Both the position numbers and the translations under genes were made by a program. The notes beneath the pieces were generated by a model. The model was not told the origin of the DNA. It saw nothing but the letters and a program-made list of their open reading frames with translations, and ran no database searches. This document shows, in pieces, positions 7,693 through 16,754 of a DNA stretch of 64,000 nucleotides; position 1 is the stretch's first letter; every line of letters starts with the position of its first letter. This DNA is from Shewanella marinintestina. Lineage in GTDB: Bacteria > Pseudomonadota > Gammaproteobacteria > Enterobacterales > Shewanellaceae. Location of the stretch: positions 248,001-312,000 of the forward strand of contig NZ_JAKILC010000003.1 of the NCBI RefSeq assembly GCF_023283845.1. Direction: 5' to 3'.

Positions 7693-7717
7693 AAAAAAAC
7701 CTGCACTAGGCAGGTTT
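7693..7717 (-). terminator. terminator of the PhnA-type gene
   Basis: On the minus strand AACCTGC pairs with GCAGGTT around a five-base loop and is followed by a run of T (A7 on the plus strand). It lies 51 bases downstream of the stop of the zinc-ribbon gene. Confidence 0.85.
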
Positions 7718-7767
7718 CTTCATATCAGCTTATGTTTCAAAACAGCTTTTATTTCATAGCCAGCTGA

Positions 7768-8109
7768 TTAGTTTTGCTTTCTAACAAACTTAGACTTAAG
7801 CATCATCTGGCCGTGGCCATCAACTTTACAGTCAATATCGTGGTCAGCATCAACAAAACGCTTAATAACCGCTTTAGTACCTACTTTCAGGATAAGCGAT
7901 GAACCTTTAACTTTAAGGTCTTTAATTAGCGTGACTTTGTCTTCTTCTGCTAGTAGGTTGCCTACAGCATCTTTTAAGATGATTGCATCTGGATCAACGA
8001 TAACTTCGTTCGGGTTCCATTCATGAGCACATTCTGGGCAAACTAGGTTTGAGCCATCTTCGTATACGTAGATTGACTCACATTTTGGGCATGGTGGGAT
8101 AGCGCTCAT
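7768..8109 (-). CDS. PhnA/YjdM-type zinc-ribbon protein
   Basis: A 113-residue cytoplasmic protein. An N-terminal zinc ribbon (CPKC at about 7-10 and CPEC at about 24-27) is followed by the PhnA C-terminal domain with KDAVGNLLAEEDKVTLIKDL and a closing KSKFVRK. The family was once linked to phosphonoacetate hydrolase and to the phn locus, but most members, including E. coli YjdM, have no proven function. Length and both motifs match full-length members. It stands alone, with its own terminator, as the first chromosomal gene after the island boundary. The family call is secure and the role is open. Confidence 0.92.
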   Translation of the reverse strand: MSAIPPCPKCESIYVYEDGSNLVCPECAHEWNPNEVIVDPDAIILKDAVGNLLAEEDKVTLIKDLKVKGSSLILKVGTKAVIKRFVDADHDIDCKVDGHGQMMLKSKFVRKQN

Positions 8110-8945
8110 GGCATTTTCTCTTTAATGAATAAATTGTTGGATCAGGCTTAATGCACCATTGATAAAATGGCCACTAAAGGATCCACCTTTTAAAGACACA
8201 TTATAATAAAATTTTCGATTATCAGCTAGGTTCAAAAAGTCGTCTTGTGAGCGCGCAATATTTTGTGAAATTCAACATTTGATCTAGGTAACAGAATAAG
8301 GCCTATTCAGTATAAATTATCTGCATTTCACATACTCAACAGCTTTATCAAACTAGCTGGCTATCCAATACAAGGATATTGATCACAAGGTGATCTCAGA
8401 CATTGATGCAACTCTCGCTAATATTCTAAACTTAAATCAGTGGTAAAAGACGTTAGTAAATACAGCTTAATCCTGACTAATATATTACCGTAAAATCAAA
8501 GTGCTCAACATAAATCCGCGGTTGAGTTTATAGCGCGCATAAAAGAGGCTTACTCAATAGTAAGCCTTGGGTATAGATGATAAGTAGATGAGTGAAAAGC
8601 GCGTCGCGGGAAGCGAGTCATATAGCGATAACCGGGCTATGCTTCATCCCTCGTTGACCACGATTTAAGCCCCAAATAACGTGGTTGCTGCTCTTAGAGC
8701 AGTGACGATTACCTACAAACAAGCTAACTTTCACATTGCTCAAACACACAAGCTACAATGCTCAACTAACTTTACTTCCTACTTTACTTACGACTTTCCT
8801 ACCGACTTACGTCACTTTCTAAAATACGCTTTTCATGATTAATTATAGCCTGTATTCCATGCGCCACAGGCTTTTAAGCCAAAAAATCCATTCAATATTT
8901 CTCTATTAAAAGCAGATATATTTAGCCCTTTGATTTAACAACTAT
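8110..8945. other. 836-base intergenic region, possible small RNA
   Basis: No convincing ORF is seen on either strand. The part from about 8541 to 8710 is GC-richer than its surroundings and full of hairpins, for example CTGCTC-tta-GAGCAG at about 8690 and AGGCTTAC/GTAAGCCT at 8546-8567. Between 8760 and 8830 lies a run of related words built on CTTTACTT, CCTACTTTACTTAC and CGACTT. A minus-strand small RNA ending at the 8541-8568 hairpin, or a dispersed repeat, would explain this. Neither is proven. Confidence 0.4.
8541..8568 (-). terminator. weak terminator-like hairpin
   Basis: On the minus strand AGGCTTAC and GTAAGCCT form an 8-bp stem followed by CTTTT. It is nearly 380 bases past the stop of the AraC gene at 8946, too far for a normal 3' end. 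It may terminate a separate minus-strand RNA. Confidence 0.4.
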
Positions 8946-9761
8946 TCAGCAAGCAATTGTTTGTTGGTACTGCTTTAAAGAGACCCCAAATTGAGCTTTA
9001 AAGCGCTGACTAAATCGACTTTCTGATTGATAGCCGCATCGAAATGCAAGCTCCAGCTGGCTCAAAGGTTGCTTTTTACGGAAATTGACCGACTGCATAA
9101 TACTGATAGCATTAAGCATTCGTACTTCAGCTAGAATTTCTCTAAATGACGCATTTTCTTTACTTAAATGACGCATAAATGTCGCTGGGCTCATCGCAAA
9201 CTGCGCTGAGGTGCTTTCTATGCTGTGATGGTTCGCAGGATCAGTAGATAGATAACGACTCACTTTTTGCCGTAAAGAAAATAGCTCATCTGCAAACAGT
9301 TGCGATAAAGCTCCTACTTCATGAAGCTGCTGATAAAAACCATCTAAATAATACTGCTGAGCAGCCGTACTTAATGGTAAATCTGCCATGGCTATTAACT
9401 GTGACCATGCAAACTTAAGGTTATCATTCACCTCAATGCTAGGCGGTTGTAACAGTTCTTTATCAGCAGTCGATATTTGCTTAAGCAATGCTGATGATGG
9501 CAAAGATTTAAATGATATTTGAACAGATTGAAATTTATCTTGTGCAGGTTCATTAATAAAAGTCAGCGGCTGATTTTCAGCGGCTAATAACCAATTGAGC
9601 CGGTTAAAGCGCAGCGATTGTCCCTGCCATTGCAGATGCTTTACACCTGCAGTAACGGCAATAATACTTGGCGTAAATACAGGAACATTGCGTAACGGTT
9701 GTGGCTTGTGACTGTAATATCGATCAATTTTAACTAGTGAACTCAACTCTATTCCCTGCAA
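8946..9761 (-). CDS. AraC-family transcriptional regulator
   Basis: A 271-residue protein. The N-terminal half resembles the AraC-type N-terminal ligand-binding region (with PSIIAVTAGVKHLQWQGQS). The C-terminal ~100 residues carry the AraC double helix-turn-helix, ending with LAFRCGYQSESRFSQRFKAQ and FGVSLKQYQ. Members with this N-terminus often respond to small hydrophobic molecules or stress. It lies about 110 bases past the end of the PEBP gene on the same strand; read-through is possible but a hairpin (9820-9841) separates them. The target is not evident from the sequence. Confidence 0.85.
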   Translation of the reverse strand: MQGIELSSLVKIDRYYSHKPQPLRNVPVFTPSIIAVTAGVKHLQWQGQSLRFNRLNWLLAAENQPLTFINEPAQDKFQSVQISFKSLPSSALLKQISTADKELLQPPSIEVNDNLKFAWSQLIAMADLPLSTAAQQYYLDGFYQQLHEVGALSQLFADELFSLRQKVSRYLSTDPANHHSIESTSAQFAMSPATFMRHLSKENASFREILAEVRMLNAISIMQSVNFRKKQPLSQLELAFRCGYQSESRFSQRFKAQFGVSLKQYQQTIAC

Positions 9762-9870
9762 CCAACACCCATGTAATGCTTAGCTAAGATAACATTAGAT
9801 CTATTTCTAACTAAGCTTTCTGCCTAGCACAGGCTAGGCAGTCGATTTTAACTAGGCAAGGCTATAAAAA

Positions 9871-10398
9871 CTAACGCACATAGGTTGCTGTTAATACGGC
9901 TTTATCTATTGCCATTTTATTCAATGTAAAGCCGACTACAGCCGGAGATATGTCGCTAGGCAAATCGATTTTAGCTTCTGGTAATGCCCAAATCGTAAAT
10001 TGATAACGGTGCATTCCATCGCCTTCTGGCGGGCAAACTCCACCGTAACCCGGCTTACCATAATCAGTTCTTGTTTCAAGACCAATATTGACTTTACCTG
10101 ATGCGCCTTGTGCTACTGATGCCGTGTCTGCAGGAATGTTGAGTACCGTCCAATGCCACCAGCCACTGCCTGTTGGCGCATCAGGGTCAAAAGCCGTTAT
10201 CGCAAAGCTTTTTGTGCCTTTAGGTGCGTTTTTCCAAGACAATTGCGGTGATAAATTTAGCCCTTTACAGCCCATGCCATTGTATTCAAATTTCGATGAC
10301 ATCAACTGTCCTTCTTTGATATCTGTACTCGTAAGCTCTAATGCATAACTGTGAGCAGAAAAAGCCAATAACGCGATAATTAAACCTATGTGCTTCAT
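9871..10398 (-). CDS. exported PEBP-family (YbhB/YbcL-like) protein
   Basis: A 175-residue protein with a signal peptide (MKHIGLIIALLAFSAHSYA). The body carries the phosphatidylethanolamine-binding fold signatures DPDAPTGSGWWHW and YGGVCPPEGDGMHRYQF, with the conserved Asp-Pro-Asp and His residues of the ligand pocket. Bacterial members are usually called Raf-kinase-inhibitor-like YbhB/YbcL. Their physiological role is unclear, and periplasmic YbcL acts in host signalling in some E. coli. A longer reading frame begins at 10431, but AGGA precedes the ATG at 10398 and the signal peptide starts there. Confidence 0.9.
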   Translation of the reverse strand: MKHIGLIIALLAFSAHSYALELTSTDIKEGQLMSSKFEYNGMGCKGLNLSPQLSWKNAPKGTKSFAITAFDPDAPTGSGWWHWTVLNIPADTASVAQGASGKVNIGLETRTDYGKPGYGGVCPPEGDGMHRYQFTIWALPEAKIDLPSDISPAVVGFTLNKMAIDKAVLTATYVR

Positions 10399-10636
10399 AA
10401 TCGATCCTAGACGCCTTAATTGAATGTACATCTAGTTTAGTTAATAACAACAAGATTAATGAACGCAAACTATCATTTAATACTTTATCGACACAAATTT
10501 TGAAAGTTTTCGTTAAAGTAATAAGAAATTTAAATGATCAACCTAAATAAGCTCATAGATAAAAAATGTCATCTAATAACTCATCATTGAGCCCACAACC
10601 AAAGCTAATACTCGATAAGTTTCTTTAGCGTTAAGA

Positions 10637-11359
10637 TTATCGAGTACTAAGTCCCTGACTTTCCAAAAATGCTTGCATAAACGGTCGCGACTCTTTGTCT
10701 AAGGTAGCACTAACCTGCTCAGACCAAGAGATTTGCTTGTTGTTACTGCTCCGCGCTGCGTAATAGTCTCTAATATGTTGGTCGTATTGTGCTAATTCAT
10801 TGCGATCTATTACTTGATAACATTCCTGATGCACAACAATGCTCAAAGGTAAGCGCGGCTTCTTTTCGGGGACTTTCGCTGGGTAACCAATGCACATTCC
10901 AAATAACGGCACTACATACTGGGGTAAATCCAATAGTTGCGTTACTTTATAGGGATCATTACGGATCCCGCCAATGTATACACCACCAAGACCCATAGAT
11001 TCAGCCGCTAACAGTGCATTTTGCCCCATTAAACCGGTATCAATAGCGCCAATTAAGGTTTGCTCAGTAAAACCTAATTGCGCATTAGGGCTCACCTGTA
11101 GATGACGATTAAAATCAGCACAAAAGACTAAAAACTCCGCTGCAGTTTCGACATAACTTTGCCCACCTGCTAATTCGGCAATTTTAGAACGCTTATCTTG
11201 ATTAGTAATTCTTATCACACTGGTACATTGGATAAAACTGGAGCTCGAAGCGGCATTGGCACATTGTAGGATCAAGTCTAACTTGTCAGCTTCAATAGTC
11301 TGCTCAGTAAAATGCCTAATAGAACGATGCTGTAAAATGGTCTCTATAGTTTGGTTCAT
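10637..11359 (-). CDS. nfsA: oxygen-insensitive NADPH nitroreductase, NfsA type
   Basis: A 240-residue FMN-dependent nitroreductase of the NfsA/FRP group, the same length as E. coli NfsA. The N-terminus IETILQHRSIRHFTEQ with the HRSIR phosphate contact, GLMGQNALLAAESMGLGGVYIGGIRN in the middle and FGMCIGYPA for the FMN site are all typical. The enzyme reduces nitroaromatics, quinones and other oxidants in two-electron steps with NADPH in the cytoplasm. It is monocistronic. An inverted repeat TACTCGATAA/TTATCGAGTA (10609-10646) overlaps the stop codon and may act as a weak terminator. Confidence 0.88.
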   Translation of the reverse strand: MNQTIETILQHRSIRHFTEQTIEADKLDLILQCANAASSSSFIQCTSVIRITNQDKRSKIAELAGGQSYVETAAEFLVFCADFNRHLQVSPNAQLGFTEQTLIGAIDTGLMGQNALLAAESMGLGGVYIGGIRNDPYKVTQLLDLPQYVVPLFGMCIGYPAKVPEKKPRLPLSIVVHQECYQVIDRNELAQYDQHIRDYYAARSSNNKQISWSEQVSATLDKESRPFMQAFLESQGLSTR

Positions 11360-11664
11360 TATTATTTAACCTATACATTTTTTAATGCCAGCCTACTCAT
11401 CTTATATTTTTACTGCAACTACCAAGAGAAAAAGCTATTTATTCAATAATAAAGCCGTTAAGTCATCGTCATAACAACTACGCAGAAAAAATTACCGAGC
11501 AAAAAACAACCTATAGTTAACAACTAAGACAAAAAAGTAACTAAAATTAATTGTGATTCATCTTTATTGACCAATCCCTACTACAGGAATAGGTTAATAA
11601 ACATATGGAACAGAGATCACATTTTGCCATCTCCGTCAGCCATAAATATTCATGGAGCATACTG

Positions 11665-12225
11665 ATGAGAAACCTAGAATTATTTAGCACAGCCTCAATT
11701 GACCATTTAATGTGGTCACAAAAAGAATACTCAGCCAATCTCGACTCACCTGCCCTCTCAATTTTCACTGATTTTGACCATTCTCAGCCTATGGTTATCG
11801 ATTCTTCAGCAAGCGCTGTAGATACCGCTGAGATCATGGTTAAGACCCATGCTTTTATGCGTCTAGTTGTTGACACAACCAATCGGTTTCTTGGGATCAT
11901 TACTCAATATGAATTGTCACACAGCAAGATGATGAAATTAGCGACCAAAAACTCAATGCATATTAACGACCTTCAAGTTACCGATATGATGGTTGCAAGA
12001 GAAGGCTTAATGGCGCTGGACTATCATCAAGTCGCCACGGCAAAAGTTAGTGATGTCGTTAGAGCTTTAGAGGAAAACGGGCTACATCACATGTTAGTTA
12101 TTGACCACGAGTTACACCATATACGTGGCCTTATTGCAGCGAACGACGTCGCCAGAAAGTTAAACATTCCAATTGATATTCATCAGCCACCATCATTTTC
12201 ACAAATCTTTAAGGCAACAAGATAG
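11665..12225 (+). CDS. CBS-domain protein
   Basis: A 186-residue cytoplasmic protein with a CBS pair in the middle and C-terminal parts (about 45-105 and 115-170). The typical motif is seen as MRLVVDTTNRFLGIITQYEL and again as HMLVIDHELHHIRGLIAANDVAR. CBS pairs bind adenosyl ligands and regulate enzymes or channels; here there is no attached effector domain. An upstream ATG at 11605 extends the frame, but GGAG lies seven bases before the ATG at 11665, so that start was chosen. A bidirectional terminator follows. The partner is unknown. Confidence 0.82.
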   Translation: MRNLELFSTASIDHLMWSQKEYSANLDSPALSIFTDFDHSQPMVIDSSASAVDTAEIMVKTHAFMRLVVDTTNRFLGIITQYELSHSKMMKLATKNSMHINDLQVTDMMVAREGLMALDYHQVATAKVSDVVRALEENGLHHMLVIDHELHHIRGLIAANDVARKLNIPIDIHQPPSFSQIFKATR

Positions 12226-12288
12226 TAAATATGTGACTTTTGTTCGCCACTTTGGCTACATGTCACGACCATATATTGCTAGCGCAAC

Positions 12289-12329
12289 AAAAAAGCCCTA
12301 TTACATATTCGTTGCAATAGGGCCTTTTT
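12289..12329. terminator. bidirectional terminator
   Basis: GCCCTATT and AATAGGGC form a stem with A6 before and T5 after it. It serves the CBS gene on the plus strand and the convergent EAL gene on the minus strand. Confidence 0.88.
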
Positions 12330-12359
12330 AAGTTAGATACTGACTAAATAACTCTTTAT

Positions 12360-13880
12360 TTAGTCAGTAAGCATCAAATCTGTTGCTGTTAAGGCTTTTG
12401 AATAAAGCCAACCTTGATGCAAGTGTACGCCGAGTGAGCTCAAGATATCGGCCTGAGTTTGAGTCTCGACCCCTTCTGCAATTACATCAATATCAAGTTC
12501 TTCGGCTATCGCTATATAAGACAATATTAAAGACAGTTTGCTACCAGCGCAGCCTAAACGACTAACAAATTGCTGGTCTATTTTAAGGTAATCGAATTCC
12601 AAGTTTTGTAGCCATAAATTACCACCATAGCCCGTACCTACGTCGTCTAGCTCAACTTTACAACCTAGCTCCTGACAAACAGCAATAAACTCTCTCAGCT
12701 TATTCCAGTCTGAAATTGGGATCCGTTCGGTCAATTCAAAGCTTAAATACTCTACCGGATACCCTTCAGCTGCAAGATCTTGTAAAAATGCCCCCATTTG
12801 TCCTAACTCAATTTCTTTAGCGCTTATATTAATACTGCACCAAGCTAAGCCTTTGCCATCAAGTTTGCTATGCAACTCTGTTAGCGCGGTAGTAACGACC
12901 CATCGAGTCACTTTAGGCATTAATGGTGACAGCTCTAATTCACCGATAAAGCTAGCGGTATTCTTAGTTGTTCCATCTTGGCTACGCCACCTTAAAAGTG
13001 CTTCAACTCCTAATGTTGAACTGGTTGCAGCATCAACTATTGGTTGATAAACGAGGTAAAACTCATTTCTTTTTAATCCTTGAGCGAAGTTTCGATACAA
13101 CAAAACTTGGGTTAATATCCCTCTTAGTAAAAATCCACTCAGTAGAATCATTGCTAGTGCAATGATAGACACAAAAAAGTAATGTAATCTTAATAGCTGT
13201 TTATATTGGTTATTCAGGCCAAATTGATAACGCAGATCCGTAGTGCCTGACTTAAACTCAACAAGCTCACTATCAAACTTATCGACATTAAATCTTAGTA
13301 ACTCTTTACCGTTTGCTAAATGTACAATCAAACCACTACAGAGTTTACTGCCCGCTAAAATATCAAGTTGATCTTGAATTGTCTCAGTACTAACAAACAG
13401 TCTGTATTGATCTGCACGCTTTCCTAGATAAATCGGTTCAACCGCATTTGAGGAGTTAGCTTTAACTGGCTGATACAAATCAAGGCCTAACTCATTCGAT
13501 TGATAAATATGGTTATAATGAGGACCAAAGGCGCGAGTCACCCCCAGCGCCGAACATATAAGCGGCTCGTCAGTAAACTTTAACCAAACAATATCTTGCT
13601 CTTGTGACGTTAAAATATAGTTTCTTAGCGTATCAACTAGCTCAGCGGAACAGCCTGCTGTCGTCAGGTTTTTTAACTTACCTTGCAAGTCAGTTAAATG
13701 CTTATTCGCTGCAGTAAGCCCAGCCAAATATGAGTTATCAAGCCTTACCACTTTAGCTGAAAATGTTTTATATAAACGGTAATGCACCATGTAATACGAA
13801 ATCACATTACAGAGCAGAACCATAGCAATAAAGAGCCACGGAAGGTTTACCTTCATAGCTTTATTGATAATCGTAGGCAT
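12360..13880 (-). CDS. CSS-motif EAL cyclic-di-GMP phosphodiesterase
   Basis: A 506-residue inner-membrane protein. A first membrane segment (about 13-32) and a second (about 233-255) enclose a periplasmic domain of the CSS-motif type, with cysteines in TTAGCSAEL, LICSALG and SKLCSGL. The C-terminal EAL domain (about 263-500) keeps the catalytic set: EALLRW, NISAKEIE, FELTER, DDVGTGYGG, KIDQQFV and AEGVET. It should hydrolyse c-di-GMP. In E. coli relatives such as PdeB/PdeC the CSS disulfide controls activity or turnover, so periplasmic redox control is likely. There is no GGDEF domain. The gene is monocistronic. Confidence 0.92.
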   Translation of the reverse strand: MPTIINKAMKVNLPWLFIAMVLLCNVISYYMVHYRLYKTFSAKVVRLDNSYLAGLTAANKHLTDLQGKLKNLTTAGCSAELVDTLRNYILTSQEQDIVWLKFTDEPLICSALGVTRAFGPHYNHIYQSNELGLDLYQPVKANSSNAVEPIYLGKRADQYRLFVSTETIQDQLDILAGSKLCSGLIVHLANGKELLRFNVDKFDSELVEFKSGTTDLRYQFGLNNQYKQLLRLHYFFVSIIALAMILLSGFLLRGILTQVLLYRNFAQGLKRNEFYLVYQPIVDAATSSTLGVEALLRWRSQDGTTKNTASFIGELELSPLMPKVTRWVVTTALTELHSKLDGKGLAWCSINISAKEIELGQMGAFLQDLAAEGYPVEYLSFELTERIPISDWNKLREFIAVCQELGCKVELDDVGTGYGGNLWLQNLEFDYLKIDQQFVSRLGCAGSKLSLILSYIAIAEELDIDVIAEGVETQTQADILSSLGVHLHQGWLYSKALTATDLMLTD

Positions 13881-14556
13881 TAATGTACGGCCAATTTAAA
13901 TAGATAACAGGAACGTAAAATCCAACGTCGAACGTATCAGGTACATTCGACACCCAACATTAGCAATACACAAAGATTAAGAACCTAAAACCAAAAGCCT
14001 AATGTAATGCGCTAAATTGCAGTGACTAAAAAGCCACCATTTTAAGAGGGCGCGAATCTACGCCTGTTCAAAAACAAGGTCAACTATAATTTGTTTAAAA
14101 ACAGAGCGGATTCACAGTCATGAAATTTAATGTACACGTAAGGCTTTTTATCGACAAACACATCAATGACAGCCGCAGCCAACCCAGAACTAAAGATAAC
14201 AATTTCAATCAGTTAAGTAAGTTCATGTTGATTTATCCACTCTTTAATAGTTACAAAACTAAAGTTAATCAGCAGCATAAAAACCCTAATAATTTAGAAA
14301 TAACTCCAAAACAATCCAATAAACAACGTAAAACCAAAAATAACAGAATAAAAAACTAATAAGTAAATACTGAACTTGATAAACATCAAACAAATCAATT
14401 AAATAAGCCAACACTAATGTTTAATTATGTCAGTTCAAAACTGTAAACAAATTTATTTGCACAATAAAACCCTTTAACGCTATGCTGGGTGGGTTAGTCT
14501 GAATGTAAAATTTTGCCTGAAATCATACATCCACACTAAACTTTGAGGAGCATACA
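13881..14556. other. intergenic region, no clear feature
   Basis: The 676 bases between divergent genes should hold the promoters of the EAL gene (left) and the LpxR-family gene (right). A 79-codon frame at 14120-14359 is Asn/Lys-rich, lacks a Shine-Dalgarno and looks like chance in AT-rich DNA. I see no other structure. Confidence 0.5.
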
Positions 14557-15558
14557 TTGGCCTTATTATTGCCGTTACGTTACCGCTCTCTAACCTTGTC
14601 TAGCGCACTACTGTGTTTGCCCCTCACCCTTTCCGCCTCTCAATGGCACCTTAGTTTTGATAATGATGTCGTTATTGGCCAAGATGGCGATTATTCCAAT
14701 GGCTTTGTTTTAGGCTGGCAAGAATTACCACAAGCAGACTTTAGCCAAGCACCTTGGCCTTTTAATTGGCAAAAGCAGTTAAGAGCTACCACTGAAGGCA
14801 CAAAACAAACTGTGCAATGGGGCGCTAAAATTTATCAAAGATTATGGACACCAAAAGAGATTGAATATGATTACGCCCAACCCTTTGATCGTCCCTATGC
14901 CGGTTTATTAGAGCTTGAGAGCTTTACCGGTAGTTTTAGCGAAATCTTAGCGCAAAAAAATTGGTTCAGCATTGGTGTTATAGGCCCAGCTTCCGGTGCA
15001 CAAACGATGCAAGAGTTTGTACATAAAATAACAGATTCAACATCACCAAATGGGTGGAAATACCAAGTAGAAAATCAGCTCACTGTACAACTGGCTTACG
15101 AGGTCGATTCTTTGTTTACCAGACAGCCTGCCGGAAAAGATAGTCAGTGGGAGTTAAGTGGTTATAGCCATAATATGCTAGGCAATTTTCGCTCTGAGGC
15201 TAACTTAGGTCTAACGTTCAGATGGGGGGATGATTTAGCACAATCTTTTGGTCAATTGAGCAGCCACGATGGCCACTATGGCCAATACAGTAATAGCGCC
15301 CGCCAAAGGGGCAGCTGGACGGTATATGCCCGAGCACAAGCCGGTTACCGATTTAATGATTTGACCATAGATGGCTCTCTACCTTATGACTCTTACGTGC
15401 AGATTCAGCATCAACAGGCAAAAGCAAGCACCGGAGTGATTTGGGCTTTTCCCACTTGGTCAGTCAGTTGGAGCTTTGATTTATATACTAAAGAATATGA
15501 GTCAGACAGTGATAAATGGCATGGCTACGGCGTACTAAGTTACAGCAAGCAACTATAA
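14557..15558 (+). CDS. LpxR-family lipid A deacylase
   Basis: A 333-residue outer-membrane protein with a signal peptide (ending LPLTLSAS) and alternating beta strands ending in an aromatic-rich strand (HGYGVLSYSKQL). It matches the DUF2219/LpxR family: FDNDVVIGQDGDYSNG near the N-terminus, with the Asn-Asp calcium/active-site region and the Tyr-x-Asn-Gly turn, then DRPYAGLLEL. LpxR removes the 3'-O-linked acyloxyacyl chain from lipid A at the cell surface in a Ca2+-dependent way. The start is TTG with AGGAG six bases before it. It converges with the next gene, and a terminator-like hairpin overlaps that gene's 3' end. Confidence 0.85.
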   Translation: MALLLPLRYRSLTLSSALLCLPLTLSASQWHLSFDNDVVIGQDGDYSNGFVLGWQELPQADFSQAPWPFNWQKQLRATTEGTKQTVQWGAKIYQRLWTPKEIEYDYAQPFDRPYAGLLELESFTGSFSEILAQKNWFSIGVIGPASGAQTMQEFVHKITDSTSPNGWKYQVENQLTVQLAYEVDSLFTRQPAGKDSQWELSGYSHNMLGNFRSEANLGLTFRWGDDLAQSFGQLSSHDGHYGQYSNSARQRGSWTVYARAQAGYRFNDLTIDGSLPYDSYVQIQHQQAKASTGVIWAFPTWSVSWSFDLYTKEYESDSDKWHGYGVLSYSKQL

Positions 15559-15577
15559 CTTAGTACGGGACACGAGA

Positions 15578-16393
15578 TTAAAAACTGAAGGCCCAGCCTA
15601 TTTGCGGGCCTTTTTCAATGAAATCCATCTCGTACTTGACTCCATCACGGTGTGAGTCATTGCCAATTTGTAAGTAACGATAACCGACCCAAACATTATG
15701 CAGGTGGCCAAAACGATATAAGGCGGTGGCATTAAAACCAAAATCTCTGTCGTTATCACCGTAGATCTTTGTATCTGCGCCTACTGACATACCCCACGAT
15801 TCGGTAAACCAGTGGCGGTAAGTTGCCCCCACTAACCAATCGAAAAGGTGTTCATCTGCAACAGGAACCTCTGCGTTAATATTAATAAGTCCATCATACT
15901 TAAGCGGCGTAACGTTCAAATCAATCTTACTAAAAACATGCCGTACGCCCGTAAATAGTCTAAGACCTGGCGAAACCTCATAACCGGCGAGAAAGTCATT
16001 CACCGCTAAATGCATATCAGTCTCAATATTGTGCCCTGGAGAGATAATGCCACCGGTTATTGGCCCTTTTAGCCCCACTGTTTGACTATCGCTTTTTATC
16101 CTTAGGTAGTTAACCCGTAAGCTATAAAGCCAGTTACCTTTTTGTGCATAAAGCTCACCAATCACGCCAAAGTTAAGGTTATCGACGATGTTTTTAAAGG
16201 GGACATCAATATCAACCCGCTCAGTATCGGCAGAGATGGCTCCAGAGATGTCTGGCGCCCACACCATAGGAAAAGCAATAAGGTAGTTCCACTCATCTTC
16301 TTTAGGTGAATCAGGACCAATTTCATATACATCTTCAGCATTTGCCATACTGCTTGGTAGCAACATACACATTATCGCGGTCAATTTTCTCAC
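15578..16393 (-). CDS. outer-membrane beta-barrel protein, unknown function
   Basis: A 271-residue exported protein. It has a signal peptide (ending SSMANA-ED), then many short alternating strands (NWLYSLRVNYLRI, NVWVGYRYLQIG) and a terminal aromatic residue (IGWAFSF), as expected of an outer-membrane barrel. The start is GTG with GGGAG eight bases upstream. It is similar in style to the uncharacterised barrel proteins common in marine gammaproteobacteria, but no specific family can be named. It is monocistronic and convergent with the LpxR-family gene. Confidence 0.72.
   Translation of the reverse strand: MRKLTAIMCMLLPSSMANAEDVYEIGPDSPKEDEWNYLIAFPMVWAPDISGAISADTERVDIDVPFKNIVDNLNFGVIGELYAQKGNWLYSLRVNYLRIKSDSQTVGLKGPITGGIISPGHNIETDMHLAVNDFLAGYEVSPGLRLFTGVRHVFSKIDLNVTPLKYDGLININAEVPVADEHLFDWLVGATYRHWFTESWGMSVGADTKIYGDNDRDFGFNATALYRFGHLHNVWVGYRYLQIGNDSHRDGVKYEMDFIEKGPQIGWAFSF
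15588..15615 (+). terminator. terminator of the LpxR-family gene
   Basis: AAGGCCC and GGGCCTT form a stem followed by T5. It lies 30 bases after the LpxR-family stop and overlaps the 3' end of the convergent gene. Confidence 0.7.
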
Positions 16394-16754
16394 TCACAAT
16401 ACTCCCAGTATTAAACATCCAGATTGTTACAAGCTGCAGCATATTGAGTCGAGTGTAATACATCTACATTAGATGCCCAAAGCGCTTATTTCGCTTAAGT
16501 ATTTTAAGTTACCAACAACTTAATAAGCCGCTTAGTCGCTCTAGTTCACAACGTTATAAAACGACCTTCCACGGATAAATAAATCTCCACATTTTTAACA
16601 ATAACAGTTTGTTTTTTTGATTTGCAAAATGCGAATGAAACGACAAAAGCAACAAACGAAAACACGTAAGCCATTGATATTAAATCACTACCATTATTGG
16701 CACAGCTTATGCTTTATCAAGATACATTGATAACAAGACTGTGAGAGATGCATT
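16394..16754. other. intergenic region between divergent genes
   Basis: The 361 bases hold the sigma-54-like element at 16698-16712 and the promoter of the barrel-protein gene. No ORF or RNA structure is evident. Confidence 0.5.
16698..16712 (+). promoter_or_regulatory. sigma-54-like -24/-12 promoter
   Basis: TGGCACAGCTTATGC matches TGGCAC-N5-TTGC with one mismatch and the exact GG-to-GC spacing. Transcription would start near 16723, about 30 bases before the ATG of the LruC protein. No enhancer-binding site was recognised. Confidence 0.4.

Noticed and set aside
8580..8870. A CsrB-like regulatory RNA
   Set aside because: Only a few GGA words occur on the minus strand; CsrB-type RNAs carry many, in hairpin loops.
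9820..9841. CTGCCTAG/CTAGGCAG hairpin as a terminator of the PEBP gene
   Set aside because: The stem is perfect but no T run follows on the minus strand, so I left it unassigned.
14120..14359. A 79-codon plus-strand ORF
   Set aside because: It is Asn/Lys-rich, has no Shine-Dalgarno or recognisable motif and lies in AT-rich DNA, so a chance frame is more likely.
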